Translations under genes and position numbers: made by a program
Assembly: GCF_044904705.1 (NCBI RefSeq)
Contig: NZ_JADIKL010000013.1
Coordinates: forward strand, 1 to 64,000
DNA length: 64,000 nt
Reading direction: 5' to 3'
Origin: Rhodanobacter_A agri
GTDB lineage: Bacteria; Pseudomonadota; Gammaproteobacteria; Xanthomonadales; Rhodanobacteraceae
Notes under the pieces: generated by a model
The model's input: the letters and a program-made list of their open reading frames with translations, nothing else
Databases searched by the model: none
What the model was told of the DNA's origin: nothing
In this document: in pieces, positions 26,709 to 38,213 of the stretch
Layout: the number at the start of each line of letters is the position of its first letter
Numbering within the stretch: position 1 is the first letter of the stretch

Positions 26709-27562
26709 GCCGCATCTCCCATGTAAAGGGCTGCCGCCCTGTGCGTCGCGTGTCGCCCCAGCCAGCGACGAACCTCGGCCAACACGGCCTCTGGCGCTTC
26801 CATGTTCACATGGTGGCCGGCACCCTGCACCACCACCAACTGCGCATGGTCGATGCCATCGGCGAGCCGGGCGGACAATTCCTGCACCTCGGGCTGATCC
26901 TCCCCGCCCACCATCAGCAAGGCGGGCACGGAAAGCTCGCCCAGGCGATCCAGCGCGGAAGGCTGCGGTGTGCGCTGATCTTGTGCGGCGTGGCGCCAGT
27001 AGTTCGGTGTGCGACGGAATTGCAGCGCGCTCATCGCTTCGGTGCGGCGACGGACACCGGCATCGGCATCCGTCGCAGCGCGACGCGGCCCATCGGTGAA
27101 GGCGCGCAGCGAGCTGTCGATCATGCCTGCCACGTCATAGGTACCCAAGGCCTGGAGGAAGGCGCGCGCGGCCGGCGTGCGGTCGGCAAACTTGCCCCAA
27201 TAGCCGGCGCCGACAAAGATCAATGCGCTGACGCGCTCGGGATGCGCCAGCGCGAAATCCAGCGCGGTGGCCGCGCCGCCGGAACAGGCCAGTAAGGCCG
27301 TGCGCTCAACGCCGCAGGCATCCAGCACCGCGACGAGATCCTCGTGATGCGCATAGGCGCGGCCGGGCACGATTTCCGACTGGCCAAAGCCGCGCGCGTC
27401 GTAACGCAACACACGATAGTCATTCGCCAGCGCAGCGAATTCGCGGTCCCATTGCCGGCTGTCGACCAGGAAACCGTGCAGCATCGTTACCGCGTCGCCA
27501 TAGCCCGCCGTTTCGACGTGCAAGCGCGCACCGTTCGTTTCAACAAAGGTAGTGATTGTCAT
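26705..27562 (-). CDS. Alpha/beta-fold hydrolase
   Basis: 285 aa. Oxyanion-hole region MLHGFLVDSRQW (27-38), nucleophile elbow ACSGGA with the serine near 94, an acid in VGGEDQPE, and the catalytic histidine in QGAGHHVNME. The elbow C-S-G-G differs slightly from the common G-x-S-x-G (L-A-C-S-G-G), which is tolerated in the family. It is probably a cytoplasmic esterase or C-C hydrolase of unknown substrate. It lies between the aldo/keto reductase (31 bases upstream) and the SDR (4-bp overlap), indicating a common pathway for a carbonyl/ester compound. Confidence 0.88.
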   Translation of the reverse strand: MTITTFVETNGARLHVETAGYGDAVTMLHGFLVDSRQWDREFAALANDYRVLRYDARGFGQSEIVPGRAYAHHEDLVAVLDACGVERTALLACSGGAATALDFALAHPERVSALIFVGAGYWGKFADRTPAARAFLQALGTYDVAGMIDSSLRAFTDGPRRAATDADAGVRRRTEAMSALQFRRTPNYWRHAAQDQRTPQPSALDRLGELSVPALLMVGGEDQPEVQELSARLADGIDHAQLVVVQGAGHHVNMEAPEAVLAEVRRWLGRHATHRAAALYMGDAA

Positions 27563-27592
27563 GAGAGTCTCCTTGGCGTCCGGTGTGCACCA

Positions 27593-28741
27593 TCAACGCG
27601 GGTTCGATGCCACCAGGCCTTGCGTGGCGCTGACTTCGGACGCTGTCACGCGCACCGGCGCGCGGTAGTCGTCCGGCTTGTCGCCGACGGCCGCACCGCC
27701 ATGGATGCGTTCCTGCTGCGCCTGCTCGAAGAAGCTGTATGGGAATTGCTGGGGCAGCGCGGAAACTGTGTCCAGGGTGCGCCGGGCATCGTCCGGCAGC
27801 GGCTTGTCCAGCGCGGCCAGGTTGTCCTCGAACTGCTCCAGCGTGCGCGCCCCCAGAATCACCGAGCCGATCGACGGCCGGCGCGCGGCCCACTGGATCG
27901 CCACCTGTGCCATCGACAAGCCGTGTTCGCGCGCCACCTGCTCGACCGCGCCCACGATGGCCCAGTTGCGCGGCGTGAACTTGTCCAGCAGCGACACCAG
28001 CCCGCTGCCCTTCAGCGCCTGGATGCGACCATCGCCCGCCCCATCGTGGCCGGACTCGTTGGGGCGGTACTTGCCCGACAACAGCCCCATGCCCAGCGGG
28101 CTCCACGCGGTGATGCCGTAGCCCAGTTCCTGCGCCAGCGACACGTATTCCCGCTCGATGTTGCGTTCGACCAGCGAGTACTGCAGCTGCAGATTCACCA
28201 GCGGCTGCAGGTGGTGCGCCAGCGCCAGGGTCTGGATCTGCGCGGCGTACCAGGCCGGCACGTCCGACAAGCCGGCATAACGGATCTTGCCCGCGCGCAC
28301 CAGGTCGTCCAGCGTGCGCAACACCTCTTCGGCCGGGGTGACGCGGTCCCAGGTGTGCAGCAGGTACAGGTCGATGTAGTCGGTGCCCAACCGGCGCAGC
28401 GAGCCCTCGACCGCGCGCAGGATGTTCTTGCGGCCGTTGCCGCCCGCGTTGGGGTTGCCCGGTTCCGCGTTGTAGCTGAACTTGGTGGTCAGCACCACGC
28501 GGTCGCGGCTGCCGCTGTCGGCGATGAAGCGGCCGAGCAGGCTTTCGCTCTGGCCTTCGGTATAGAGGTCGGCGGTGTCGACGAAGTTGCCGCCTGCGGC
28601 CAGGTAGCGGTCGAACATGGCGCGTGCGGTGCGCTCGTCGGCGCCCCAGCCCCAGTTCTCGCCGAAGGTCATCGCGCCTAGTGCGAGGCGGCTGATGCGC
28701 AGCCCCGAGCGGCCCAGCGTGTAGTACGAATCGAGTGACAT
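27593..28741 (-). CDS. Aldo/keto reductase (first gene of operon)
   Basis: 382 aa, AKR barrel of the YajO/Tas-like class: LGRSGLRISRLALGAMTFG at the N-terminus, NFVDTADLYTEGQSE with the catalytic Asp and Tyr, TTKF with the Lys, and YLLHTWD with the His. The C-terminal tail (after IHGGAA, about 35 residues) is longer than usual. NADPH-dependent carbonyl reduction is expected. It heads an operon with the hydrolase and SDR and is divergent from a LysR regulator 114 bases away, which probably controls it. Confidence 0.92.
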   Translation of the reverse strand: MSLDSYYTLGRSGLRISRLALGAMTFGENWGWGADERTARAMFDRYLAAGGNFVDTADLYTEGQSESLLGRFIADSGSRDRVVLTTKFSYNAEPGNPNAGGNGRKNILRAVEGSLRRLGTDYIDLYLLHTWDRVTPAEEVLRTLDDLVRAGKIRYAGLSDVPAWYAAQIQTLALAHHLQPLVNLQLQYSLVERNIEREYVSLAQELGYGITAWSPLGMGLLSGKYRPNESGHDGAGDGRIQALKGSGLVSLLDKFTPRNWAIVGAVEQVAREHGLSMAQVAIQWAARRPSIGSVILGARTLEQFEDNLAALDKPLPDDARRTLDTVSALPQQFPYSFFEQAQQERIHGGAAVGDKPDDYRAPVRVTASEVSATQGLVASNPR

Positions 28742-28855
28742 GGCGGACTCCTCTACGTTGGAAGACGAGCCCAGTCTGCACTTTGCGATTGCCGTGAAAA
28801 ATGGTAATTGTCTACAAGCTTCTTGAAGTATGACTAATCAATTGACGGAATCACC

Positions 28856-29821
28856 ATGCGTGACGACTACGCCTTGCGCGCGTTCCGCGCGATCGCCGAG
28901 CACGGCAGCTTCACCCGTGCCGCGGCAGCGCTGGACGTCACCGCCTCCGCGCTGAGCCAGACCCTGCGCCAGCTGGAAACGCAGCTCGGCACGCGCCTGC
29001 TCCACCGCACCACGCGGCGCGTGGGCCTCACCGAGGCAGGCCACGACCTGCTGCAGCGGATCGCCCCCGCGCTGAACGAACTGGATGCGGCGATGGACGC
29101 CTTGCGCCAGCATGGCGACCGCCCTGCCGGCTTGCTGCGGCTCACTGTGCCGGACGTAGTGACCATCGCGCTGCTCGATCCGCTGCTGGGCGAATTCATG
29201 GCGCGCTGGCCGGACGTCAAGCTGGACATCCACGTGGACAACGGCCTCAGCGACCTGATTGCCGAAGGCTTCGATGCCGGCATCCGCCTCGGCGAGCGCC
29301 TGCAGCGCGACATGGTGGCCGTGCCGGTGAGCGGACCGATGCGCTCGGTGGTGGTGGGCTCACCCGATTACTTCGCGCGACACGGCCACCCCAGGCAGCC
29401 GCGCGAACTGGAGGCGCACGACTGCATCAACTTCCGCCAGATCAGCAGCCGCGCGCTGTACCGCTGGGAATTCGCGCACCGCAGCGGTCCGCGCAAGGGG
29501 CAGTGGTTCGAGATCGCGGTGAACGGCCGGCTCACCGTCAACAACATTCCGCTGGCCGTGCGCGCCGCTTGCGACGGCGCCGGCCTGGCTACGGTGCTGG
29601 AGCCGTTCGCGCGCGAAGCCCTGGACGACGGCCGCCTGGAAAGCGTGCTGGACGACTGGCTGCCGCCGTTCGAGGGCTTCTACCTGTACTACCCCAGCCG
29701 CTTCCAGGTGCCGCCGAAGCTGCGCGTGTTCATCGACTTTCTGCGCGAGCGCAGGCAGGCGGCGGGGGCCGTGCCGGACACGCGCCCTCCTGCACGCGCC
29801 CGGCGCACGCCTCAGCGGTAA
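28856..29821 (+). CDS. LysR-family transcriptional regulator
   Basis: 321 aa: winged helix-turn-helix at 1-60 (FRAIAEHGSFTRAAAALDVTA, first 20 residues shown as FRAIAEHGSFTRAAAALDVT) and a periplasmic-binding-protein-like effector domain from about 90. The HTH and the LETQLGTRLLHRTTR segment are typical of the CrgA/DsdC-like branch. It is divergent from the AKR-hydrolase-SDR operon, the classical layout in which LysR proteins autoregulate and activate the neighbour. The spacer contains the palindrome CTTCTTGAAG (28819-28828). The C-terminus is Arg/Pro-rich. Confidence 0.92.
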   Translation: MRDDYALRAFRAIAEHGSFTRAAAALDVTASALSQTLRQLETQLGTRLLHRTTRRVGLTEAGHDLLQRIAPALNELDAAMDALRQHGDRPAGLLRLTVPDVVTIALLDPLLGEFMARWPDVKLDIHVDNGLSDLIAEGFDAGIRLGERLQRDMVAVPVSGPMRSVVVGSPDYFARHGHPRQPRELEAHDCINFRQISSRALYRWEFAHRSGPRKGQWFEIAVNGRLTVNNIPLAVRAACDGAGLATVLEPFAREALDDGRLESVLDDWLPPFEGFYLYYPSRFQVPPKLRVFIDFLRERRQAAGAVPDTRPPARARRTPQR

Positions 29822-29976
29822 CGCCAGTTGCCCTCGACCCAGACATGGCCAGGCGACCAGTAGCCCGGCACCCACACGCGGGCGGGGCGCGGGGCCACTA
29901 CGACGCAACCGGTTAACGCGCAGCTGCCGCCGATCAACGCGGCGGCGATCAGGCAAGCAGACAGGAAACGACGCAT
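29812..29976 (-). CDS. Small YXWGXW-type lipoprotein (54 aa)
   Basis: Translation from ATG 29976 gives MRRFLSACLIAAALIGGSCA, then a lipobox LTGC, then VWVPGYWSPGHVWVEGNW, the repeated W-x-x-G-x-W pattern of small outer-membrane-associated lipoproteins common in proteobacteria. Function is unknown; such proteins are often abundant and envelope-stress related. Its stop overlaps the end of the lysR gene by 10 bases, tail to tail. The signal peptide, lipobox and Trp repeat together make it a real gene despite the size. Confidence 0.8.
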   Translation of the reverse strand: MRRFLSACLIAAALIGGSCALTGCVVVAPRPARVWVPGYWSPGHVWVEGNWRYR

Positions 29977-30096
29977 GGCGCACTCCTCTTGGGGATGTGC
30001 TGCATGAAACGCCCCGCCTCACGCCGCGATGACGGCCGACCCGGCGTCATGCGGACGGGATTCAGCAAGCCCTTATCCACCTGACCCGCAGCCAAC

Positions 30097-31047
30097 TCAG
30101 GTTCTTGCGGCGCGCCCTATCGCATGGGTGGCGCGATGGATCAGGCGCGCGGCGACGCGCGCGGTGACGTGGTCGCGATCATGCGGTGGCGACAGCTCGG
30201 CCACATCCATCACTTTCACCTTGCCGGTGGCGACGATCGCGTCGATCAGCGGTTCGACCACCTCCATGGGCACGCCGCGCGCGCTGGGCGCGCTGACGCC
30301 GGGCGCCATCGCGTGCGGCAGCGCGTCGAGGCAGAGCGTGAGGTAGACGACGTCGACGTCCGCCAGCTTCGCCTGCAGTTCCGCGATGCGTGCAGGCAAG
30401 TCGAGCAGGCCAAGCTCGTCGTCGCGCACGTAGTGCACGCCCAGCGCGTCGGCCGTGTCGAACAGCACGCGGGTATTCGCCGAGGCACTGATGCCATAGA
30501 CGCTGTAGTCCAGCGGCAGGCCCAACGCCCGCGCATGCTCGATGGCCTGCAGGAACGGCGTGCCCGAGCTGCCGCGATCCTGCCGGCGCAGATCGAAATG
30601 CGCGTCGAGGTTGACGATCGCCACGCGCGGCCGCCGCTCGCCCAGATGCCGCGCCAGCCCCTGATAGGTGGCGAACGCGATCTCGTGGCCGCCGCCGAGG
30701 CCCACCGGCAGATGGCCGGCGTCGAGCAGCGCGGCGAGCCGTTCGGCATAGCGTTGCTGTGCGCCTTCCAGATCACCATCGGCGACATCGACGGTACCCG
30801 CGTCGTACAGCGGCGTGTCGTCCAGCACCGGCAGGTTGGACAGCATCATGCGCAGTTCGGCAGGACCTGCGGCCGCGCCGGTCCGCCCGCCGTTGCGCCG
30901 CACGCCTTCGTCGCTGGCGAAACCCAGCACCGCCACGCCGGGCGCGGCGCCGGCCGCGGGTTCGCGCACCCACTGGTGCCAGCGCCGCGTCGCGGGGCCT
31001 TCCGGAAGATCGACCCGGCCGCTCCAGCCGCTGATGGCGGCGCTCAT
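30097..31047 (-). CDS. hutG: Formimidoylglutamase (arginase/agmatinase fold)
   Basis: A 315-aa ureohydrolase that converts N-formimidoyl-glutamate to glutamate and formamide, the last step of one branch of histidine degradation. Mn-binding motifs: GGGHEIAFATY, NLDAHFDLR (D-A-H-x-D) and LCLDALPHAMAPGVSAP. In the third motif the usual S-x-D-x-D is LCLDALP, so the second metal aspartate is replaced by Ala, although related hutG sequences vary here. ATG 31047, with AGGTG upstream, was chosen over a longer upstream frame lacking homologous features. It is separated from hutU and hutI by many kilobases. Confidence 0.88.
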   Translation of the reverse strand: MSAAISGWSGRVDLPEGPATRRWHQWVREPAAGAAPGVAVLGFASDEGVRRNGGRTGAAAGPAELRMMLSNLPVLDDTPLYDAGTVDVADGDLEGAQQRYAERLAALLDAGHLPVGLGGGHEIAFATYQGLARHLGERRPRVAIVNLDAHFDLRRQDRGSSGTPFLQAIEHARALGLPLDYSVYGISASANTRVLFDTADALGVHYVRDDELGLLDLPARIAELQAKLADVDVVYLTLCLDALPHAMAPGVSAPSARGVPMEVVEPLIDAIVATGKVKVMDVAELSPPHDRDHVTARVAARLIHRATHAIGRAART

Positions 31048-31193
31048 CGATGCACCTGCCGGATTGCCTGTTTCATGAACCACTCCCGTGCGTGATGCGC
31101 GCATTGTAGAGGCCGGCTGCATGTCTCCGCATGAAACAAGCTCTTGCCGCCATGCTCGCATCGGCTTCACTGCGGCCATCGCAGCATGCGCGC

Positions 31194-32759
31194 ATGGCAA
31201 GGAAACCCGGCGAACGCGTTCCGAAGCTGCGCCTGCGCCTGGCCACGCCCGCCGACGTGCCGGCGCTGGTCGCGCTTACCGCGCGCGTCTACACGCCCGA
31301 GTGGGGCCATTCGGCGGAGATGCTGCGCTCCCAGCAGACGCACTTTCCACAAGGCCAGTTCGTGGTGGAGTACGAAGGCGAGCTGGTGGGCTACTGCGCC
31401 ACCTTCCGCACCGACGAGGCCATCGCGCTGGCGCCGCATACCTGGCTGCAGATCACCGGCGGCGGCATGGCGTCGCGCCACAAGCCGGACGGCGACTGGC
31501 TGTACGGCATGGAAGTGGTGGTGCACCCGGACTACCGCCGCATGCGCATCGGCCAGCGCCTGTACCAAGCGCGCAAGCGGCTGTGCATGGACCTGAAGCT
31601 GCGTGGCATCGTGTTCGGCGGGCGCATCCCCGGGCTGGCGCGCAACATCCAGCGCTACGGCAGTGCCGAGGCCTACGTGCAGGCGGTGCTGGACGGTCGC
31701 CGCCGCGACCTGACGTTGAGCTTCCAGCTCGGCAACGACTTCGAGGTGATCGGCCTGCTGCGCGACTACGTGCCCTCCGACCACGAATCGCTGGGCTACG
31801 CGGTGCATCTGGTGTGGCGCAATCCGCTGCTGCTCGACCAACCCGACATCCCCTCGATTCCTTCCCCGCGGCTACTGCCCGACCGGGTGCGGGTGGCCTC
31901 GGTGCAGTACCAGCAGCGGCGCATCGCCTCGTTCGAGGAGTTCGCCACCCAGGCCGAGTACTTCACCGACATCGCCGCGGACTACAACGCGGACTTCGTG
32001 GTGTTCCCCGAGTTGATCACGCTGCAGCTGCTGTCGATCGAGAACACCGAGCTGCCGGCCACCGAGACGATCCGCAAACTCAGCCAGTACACGCCGCAGG
32101 TGAAGGAGCTTTTCGGCCGGCTGGCGGTGCACTACAACATCAACATCATCGCCGGCACCCATCCCACCGAGCAGGCCAACGGCGACATCCACAATGTCTG
32201 CTACGTGTGCTTGCGCGACGGTTCGATCCACGAGCGCGAGAAGCTGCATCCCACGCCCAGTGAGCGCATCACCTGGAACATCGCCGGCGGCGAGAGCGCC
32301 GCCACGGTGCAGACCGACTGCGGCCCGGTCGGCGTGATGATCTGCTACGACAGCGAGTTCCCCGAGGTGGCGCGCCACCTGGTGGACCAGGGTGCGCTGA
32401 TCCTGTTCGTGCCGTTCTGCACCGACGTGCGCGAGGGCTACCTGCGCGTGCGCTACTGCGCACAGGCCCGCGCGGTGGAGAACCAGTGCTACGTGGTGCT
32501 CTCCGGCAACGTGGGCAACCTGCCCGGCGTCAACAACTTCGACATCCAGTACGGCCAGAGCTGCATCCTCACGCCCTGCGACTTCCCGTTCGCGCGCGAC
32601 GGCATCGCCGCCGACTCCACCCCGAACAGCGAAACCGTACTGTTCGCCGACCTCAGCCTGGAGAGCCTGGCCCGCGCCCGCAACGCCGGCGCGGTGCAGA
32701 ACCTCAAGGATCGCCGCTTCGACCTGTACGAGACACGCTGGCTGCCGAAGCCGCGCTAA
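31194..32759 (+). CDS. GNAT acetyltransferase-nitrilase fusion (carbon-nitrogen hydrolase)
   Basis: 521 aa. Residues about 10-210 are a GNAT fold: the acetyl-CoA loop region VVHPDYRRMRIGQRLYQARK (V-x-P-x-x-R-x-x-x-I/G-x-x-L). Residues about 230-515 are a carbon-nitrogen hydrolase with triad Glu in VVFPELITLQ, Lys in REKLHPTPSE and Cys in MICYDSEFPE. The fusion recurs in proteobacteria but its reaction is not established; it may modify an amino group then hydrolyse an amide. An upstream in-frame ATG at 31131 is possible. Cytoplasmic. It is divergent from hutG, 146 bases apart, and followed by the ClC gene after 33 bases. Confidence 0.9.
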   Translation: MARKPGERVPKLRLRLATPADVPALVALTARVYTPEWGHSAEMLRSQQTHFPQGQFVVEYEGELVGYCATFRTDEAIALAPHTWLQITGGGMASRHKPDGDWLYGMEVVVHPDYRRMRIGQRLYQARKRLCMDLKLRGIVFGGRIPGLARNIQRYGSAEAYVQAVLDGRRRDLTLSFQLGNDFEVIGLLRDYVPSDHESLGYAVHLVWRNPLLLDQPDIPSIPSPRLLPDRVRVASVQYQQRRIASFEEFATQAEYFTDIAADYNADFVVFPELITLQLLSIENTELPATETIRKLSQYTPQVKELFGRLAVHYNINIIAGTHPTEQANGDIHNVCYVCLRDGSIHEREKLHPTPSERITWNIAGGESAATVQTDCGPVGVMICYDSEFPEVARHLVDQGALILFVPFCTDVREGYLRVRYCAQARAVENQCYVVLSGNVGNLPGVNNFDIQYGQSCILTPCDFPFARDGIAADSTPNSETVLFADLSLESLARARNAGAVQNLKDRRFDLYETRWLPKPR

Positions 32760-32792
32760 CGACGGTGCGCCGCGCTTTGCGATAATCCCCGG

Positions 32793-34244
32793 ATGCCCGA
32801 AGCCCCCGCACCCCGGCCGAAATCGTCGAATCCGCGCCTGCAGGCCCTGCTGGGCCATGAATTCTTTGCCCCTCAGCAGTGGAAGCGACGCATCGCGCTG
32901 TGGAGCGGAGCGATCGTAGTGGCGCTGGCGGCGATCCTGTTCGCCAAGGCCAGCACCTGGGCCTATGCGTTGTTCCTGCACATCCTCGCCTACGGCGCAT
33001 GGATTCCGCTGATCCTCACCCCGCTGGTGTTCGGCCTGCTGTCCTGGGCCACCGAGGGCCGGCTGCGCGCGGCGCGCGGCAGCGGCATCCCGCAGGCGAT
33101 CGCCACCTTGCATGTGGAAGACGAAAGCTTCCGCGCGCGCATGCTGGCCTTGCCGATCGCGGCAAGCAAGATGGCACTGACCCTGATCGCGCTGGCGGTG
33201 GGCGCCTCGATCGGCCGCGAAGGGCCTACGGTGCACGTGGGCGCGGGGTTGTTCTACTCGCTCGGCAAGCGCTTCGGCTTCAGCGACGCCAAGGCGATCT
33301 CGCGCTTCATCCTCGCCGGCGGCGCCTGCGGCATCGCGGCCGCGTTCAATACGCCGCTGGCCGGCGTGGTATTCGCAATCGAGGAGCTGGCCGGCACCTT
33401 CGAACATCGCTTCAGCGGCCTGCTGCTCACCGCGGTGATTGTGGGCGGCATCGTCTCGCTGGGCATCATGGGCAACTATGCGTACTTCGGCGAGGTGCAG
33501 GCCAACCTGCCGCTGGGCCATGCGTGGCTGGCGGTGCTGCTGTGCGGGGCGATCTGCGGCCTGCTCGGCGGCTTGTACGCCCGCCTGATCCTGCTCAGCC
33601 GACGCGGGCCGCTCGCCCTGGTGGGCCGCCTGCGCTCGCGCCACCCGGTGCTGTTCGCCACCGGCTGCGGCCTGGCGCTGGCGGTGATCGGCATCCTTTC
33701 GCACGGCAGCGTGTACGGCACCGGCTACGACCAGGCGCGCGCCTTCGTGCAGGAGGCCGCGGCAACACCGGGCGAAAGCTTCGGCATCGCCAAGCTGCTG
33801 GCGAACGTGGTGTCGTACTGGGCCGGCATTCCCGGCGGCATCTTCTCGCCAGCACTGGCGGTGGGCGCGGGCCTGGGCCACAACATCGCGCACCTCTTGC
33901 CGAACGCCCCGGCCGCGGCGGTAGTGCTGCTGGGCATGAGCGCCTACCTGTCCGGTGTCACCGGCGCGCCGCTCACCTCGGCCGTGATCGCGATGGAACT
34001 GACCGACAACCAGGCCATGGTGATACCGATCATGGCCGCCTGCCTGCTCGCCCGCGCCGCCGCGTCGATCTTCAGCCCCACGCCGGTGTACAAGGACCTC
34101 GCCGAACGCATGGTGCGCGATTTCGAACAGCAACAGGCCGCGCACGCGAATACCGCGGAACCGCTGCCTGCCGCCAGCACTACCAGCGCTTATGCCGAGC
34201 CGACCGCATCCACGGATGCCGCCACGGAGAAATCCCAACCATGA
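32793..34244 (+). CDS. ClC-family chloride channel/antiporter
   Basis: 483 aa with the ClC selectivity motifs: GSGIP (anion-coordinating serine), GREGPTVH (gating glutamate, E in REGP), GGIFSPALAVGA, and the tyrosine in PTPVYKDL. The residue equivalent to the proton glutamate of E. coli ClcA is retained in FAIEEL, so H+/Cl- antiport is likely. No cytoplasmic CBS domains; the last ~35 residues are Ala/Thr/Ser-rich. It overlaps the hutI start by 4 bases (ATGA), implying cotranscription with a catabolic gene, an odd pairing. Confidence 0.93.
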   Translation: MPEAPAPRPKSSNPRLQALLGHEFFAPQQWKRRIALWSGAIVVALAAILFAKASTWAYALFLHILAYGAWIPLILTPLVFGLLSWATEGRLRAARGSGIPQAIATLHVEDESFRARMLALPIAASKMALTLIALAVGASIGREGPTVHVGAGLFYSLGKRFGFSDAKAISRFILAGGACGIAAAFNTPLAGVVFAIEELAGTFEHRFSGLLLTAVIVGGIVSLGIMGNYAYFGEVQANLPLGHAWLAVLLCGAICGLLGGLYARLILLSRRGPLALVGRLRSRHPVLFATGCGLALAVIGILSHGSVYGTGYDQARAFVQEAAATPGESFGIAKLLANVVSYWAGIPGGIFSPALAVGAGLGHNIAHLLPNAPAAAVVLLGMSAYLSGVTGAPLTSAVIAMELTDNQAMVIPIMAACLLARAAASIFSPTPVYKDLAERMVRDFEQQQAAHANTAEPLPAASTTSAYAEPTASTDAATEKSQP

Positions 34245-35464
34245 GTGCCCTTCACTGGGATCTGTTGCTGACCCACGCCACGTTGGCCGGCTGCGCCGGC
34301 GATGCGTCATTCGGCCTGCTAGAGAACGCCGCCCTGGCCTGTGCCGATGGGCGCATCGCATGGATCGGCCCGATGCACGATCTGCCGGTCAACGCGCAGG
34401 CCGCGCGCGTCGAGGATCTCGCTGGCGCGCTGCTCACGCCGGGCCTGGTCGACTGCCACACCCATCTGGTGTTCGGCGGCAACCGCGCCAACGAGTTCGA
34501 CATGCGCCTCAACGGCGCCAGCTATGAGCAGATCGCCCGCGCCGGCGGTGGCATCGTCTCCAGCGTGCGGGCCACCCGCGCCGCCAGCGAAGACGCGCTG
34601 TTCGCCCAGTCGCTGCCGCGCGCCCGCGCCCTGCTCGCCGACGGCGTGACCACGCTGGAGGTCAAATCCGGCTACGGACTGGACATCGAGACCGAGCGCC
34701 GCATGCTGCGCGTGGCGCGGCGCATCGGCGCCGAGCTGGGCATCACCGTGCGTACCAGCTTCCTCGGCCTGCACGCGCTGCCGCCCGAATACAGGGAACG
34801 CCGCGACGACTATGTGGCCCTGGTCTGCGACGAGATGCTGCCCGCACTGGCCGCCGAAGGCCTGGTCGATGCGGTGGATGCGTTCTGCGAGCGCATCGCC
34901 TTCACGCCCGCCGAGACGCGCCGCTTGTTCGAACGCGCGCAACAACTCGGCCTGCCGGTGAAGCTGCACGCCGAACAGCTGTCCGACCAGGGCGGCGCCG
35001 CGCTGGTGGCGAGCTTCGATGGCCTGTCCGCCGACCACCTGGAACACCTGGGCGAAACGGGCATCGCCGCCATGGCGGAAGCCGGCACCGTGGCCGTGTT
35101 GCTGCCCGGCGCGTTCTACGCGCTACGCGAAACACAGCTGCCGCCGGTGGCGGCGCTGCGTGCGCATGGCGTGCCGATCGCGATCGCCACCGACTGCAAC
35201 CCCGGCACCTCGCCCCTGCTGTCGCTGCGGCTGGCCGCGAACATGGCCTGCACGCTGTTCCGGCTCACACCCGACGAGGCCTTGCGCGCCATCACGGCCA
35301 ACGCGGCCCGCGCACTGGGTCTCGCCGATCGCGGCGCCCTCGCCGTGGGCCAGCGTGCCGACCTGGTGTCCTGGCATGCGAGGCAGCCGGCCGAGCTGTG
35401 TTACTGGATCGGCGGGTCGCTGGTACGGCAGGTGTACGTAGCCGGGCAATCAGTCGCGTCGTAA
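34241..35464 (+). CDS. hutI: Imidazolonepropionase
   Basis: A 407-aa amidohydrolase that opens imidazolone-5-propionate to N-formimidoyl-glutamate, the third step of histidine degradation. Metal ligands: DCHTHLVFGG (H73, H75), the later histidines in KLHAEQLSDQ and SADHLEH, and the catalytic Asp in IATDCNPGTSP. The substrate-binding YEQIARAGGGI is intact. The start ATG overlaps the ClC stop. The 3' end overlaps the convergent lpxK gene by 15 bases, so no terminator separates them. Confidence 0.96.
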   Translation: MSALHWDLLLTHATLAGCAGDASFGLLENAALACADGRIAWIGPMHDLPVNAQAARVEDLAGALLTPGLVDCHTHLVFGGNRANEFDMRLNGASYEQIARAGGGIVSSVRATRAASEDALFAQSLPRARALLADGVTTLEVKSGYGLDIETERRMLRVARRIGAELGITVRTSFLGLHALPPEYRERRDDYVALVCDEMLPALAAEGLVDAVDAFCERIAFTPAETRRLFERAQQLGLPVKLHAEQLSDQGGAALVASFDGLSADHLEHLGETGIAAMAEAGTVAVLLPGAFYALRETQLPPVAALRAHGVPIAIATDCNPGTSPLLSLRLAANMACTLFRLTPDEALRAITANAARALGLADRGALAVGQRADLVSWHARQPAELCYWIGGSLVRQVYVAGQSVAS

Positions 35465-36431
35465 CCGCACCCGCACCGCGTCGAAGAAACCGGCCGGCAA
35501 CTCGGCCTGTACCGGCACGCGCCACCAGTGCGGCTGGGCGAAGCCACGGCATTTCACCGCGTCCTTGTCGGTCATCAACACCGGCAAGTCGTCGCCGAAG
35601 GCAAGCTCGGCGGCGGCGAAGGCGTGGTGGTCGGGGAAGGCATGTTCGAACACATCGATGCCGATGGCGCGCAAGCTGGCGAAGAAGCGCGCCGGATGGC
35701 CGATCGCCGCCACGGCATGCACGCGCCGCCCGGCGAACGCCGACAAGGCCTGCCGATGGTCGCCAAGCAGCGTCGCGGCTTCGCCACCGACGAGGCGCAT
35801 GGGGTATTCGCCGGCCTGTGCCGTGCCGCCGTTGCAGACGCGCAAATCCACCCGCGCCAACCGGCGCAGCGGCTCGCGCAAGGGGCCGGCCGGCAACAGG
35901 TGGCCGTTGCCGAAACGGCGTGCGCCGTCGATCACGCAGATCTCCAGATCGCGGGCGAGGCGGTAGTGCTGCAAGCCGTCGTCGGCGATCACCACGTCGC
36001 AGCCATCCGCCACCAGCAACTGCGCCGCCGCAGGACGGTCGCGCCCCACCGCCACCGGCACGCCGCTGGCGCGGATCAGGCAGGGTTCGTCGCCCACCGC
36101 GGCGGGGTCGGGCGTCCCGTTCAGCAGCATCGGCTCGCGCTGTCGGCCGCCATGGCCGCGGCTGACCACGCCGGGGCGGAAGCCGCGTGCGCGCAAGGCC
36201 TCCGCCAACGCGATGGTCAACGGCGTCTTGCCGGTGCCGCCCGCGGTGAGGTTGCCGATGACGATCACCGGCACCGGCAGGCGTACGCGACGCAGCAGCC
36301 CGGCCCGATAGAGCACGCGGCGCAGCGCGCCGAGCGCGCCGTACAGGCCAGCCAGCGGCCACGTCCACCATGGGCTGCGGCCCTTGCCATACCAGATTCC
36401 GGAGAGTTCGTCGGCGAGCGCCACGGACGCC

Positions 36432-36454
<23 letters not shown>
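35450..36454 (-). CDS. lpxK: Tetraacyldisaccharide 4'-kinase
   Basis: 334 aa. Phosphorylates the 4' position of the lipid A precursor at the inner membrane. P-loop GNLTAGGTGKT (67-77), an N-terminal amphipathic membrane-binding stretch (WWTWPLAGLYGALGALRRVL), and DDGLQHYRLARD carrying the catalytic Asp of the family. It follows msbA with a 23-bp overlap and forms the end of the exbB-exbD-msbA-lpxK operon. Confidence 0.95.
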
Positions 36455-38209
<1,755 letters not shown>

Positions 38210-38213
<4 letters not shown>

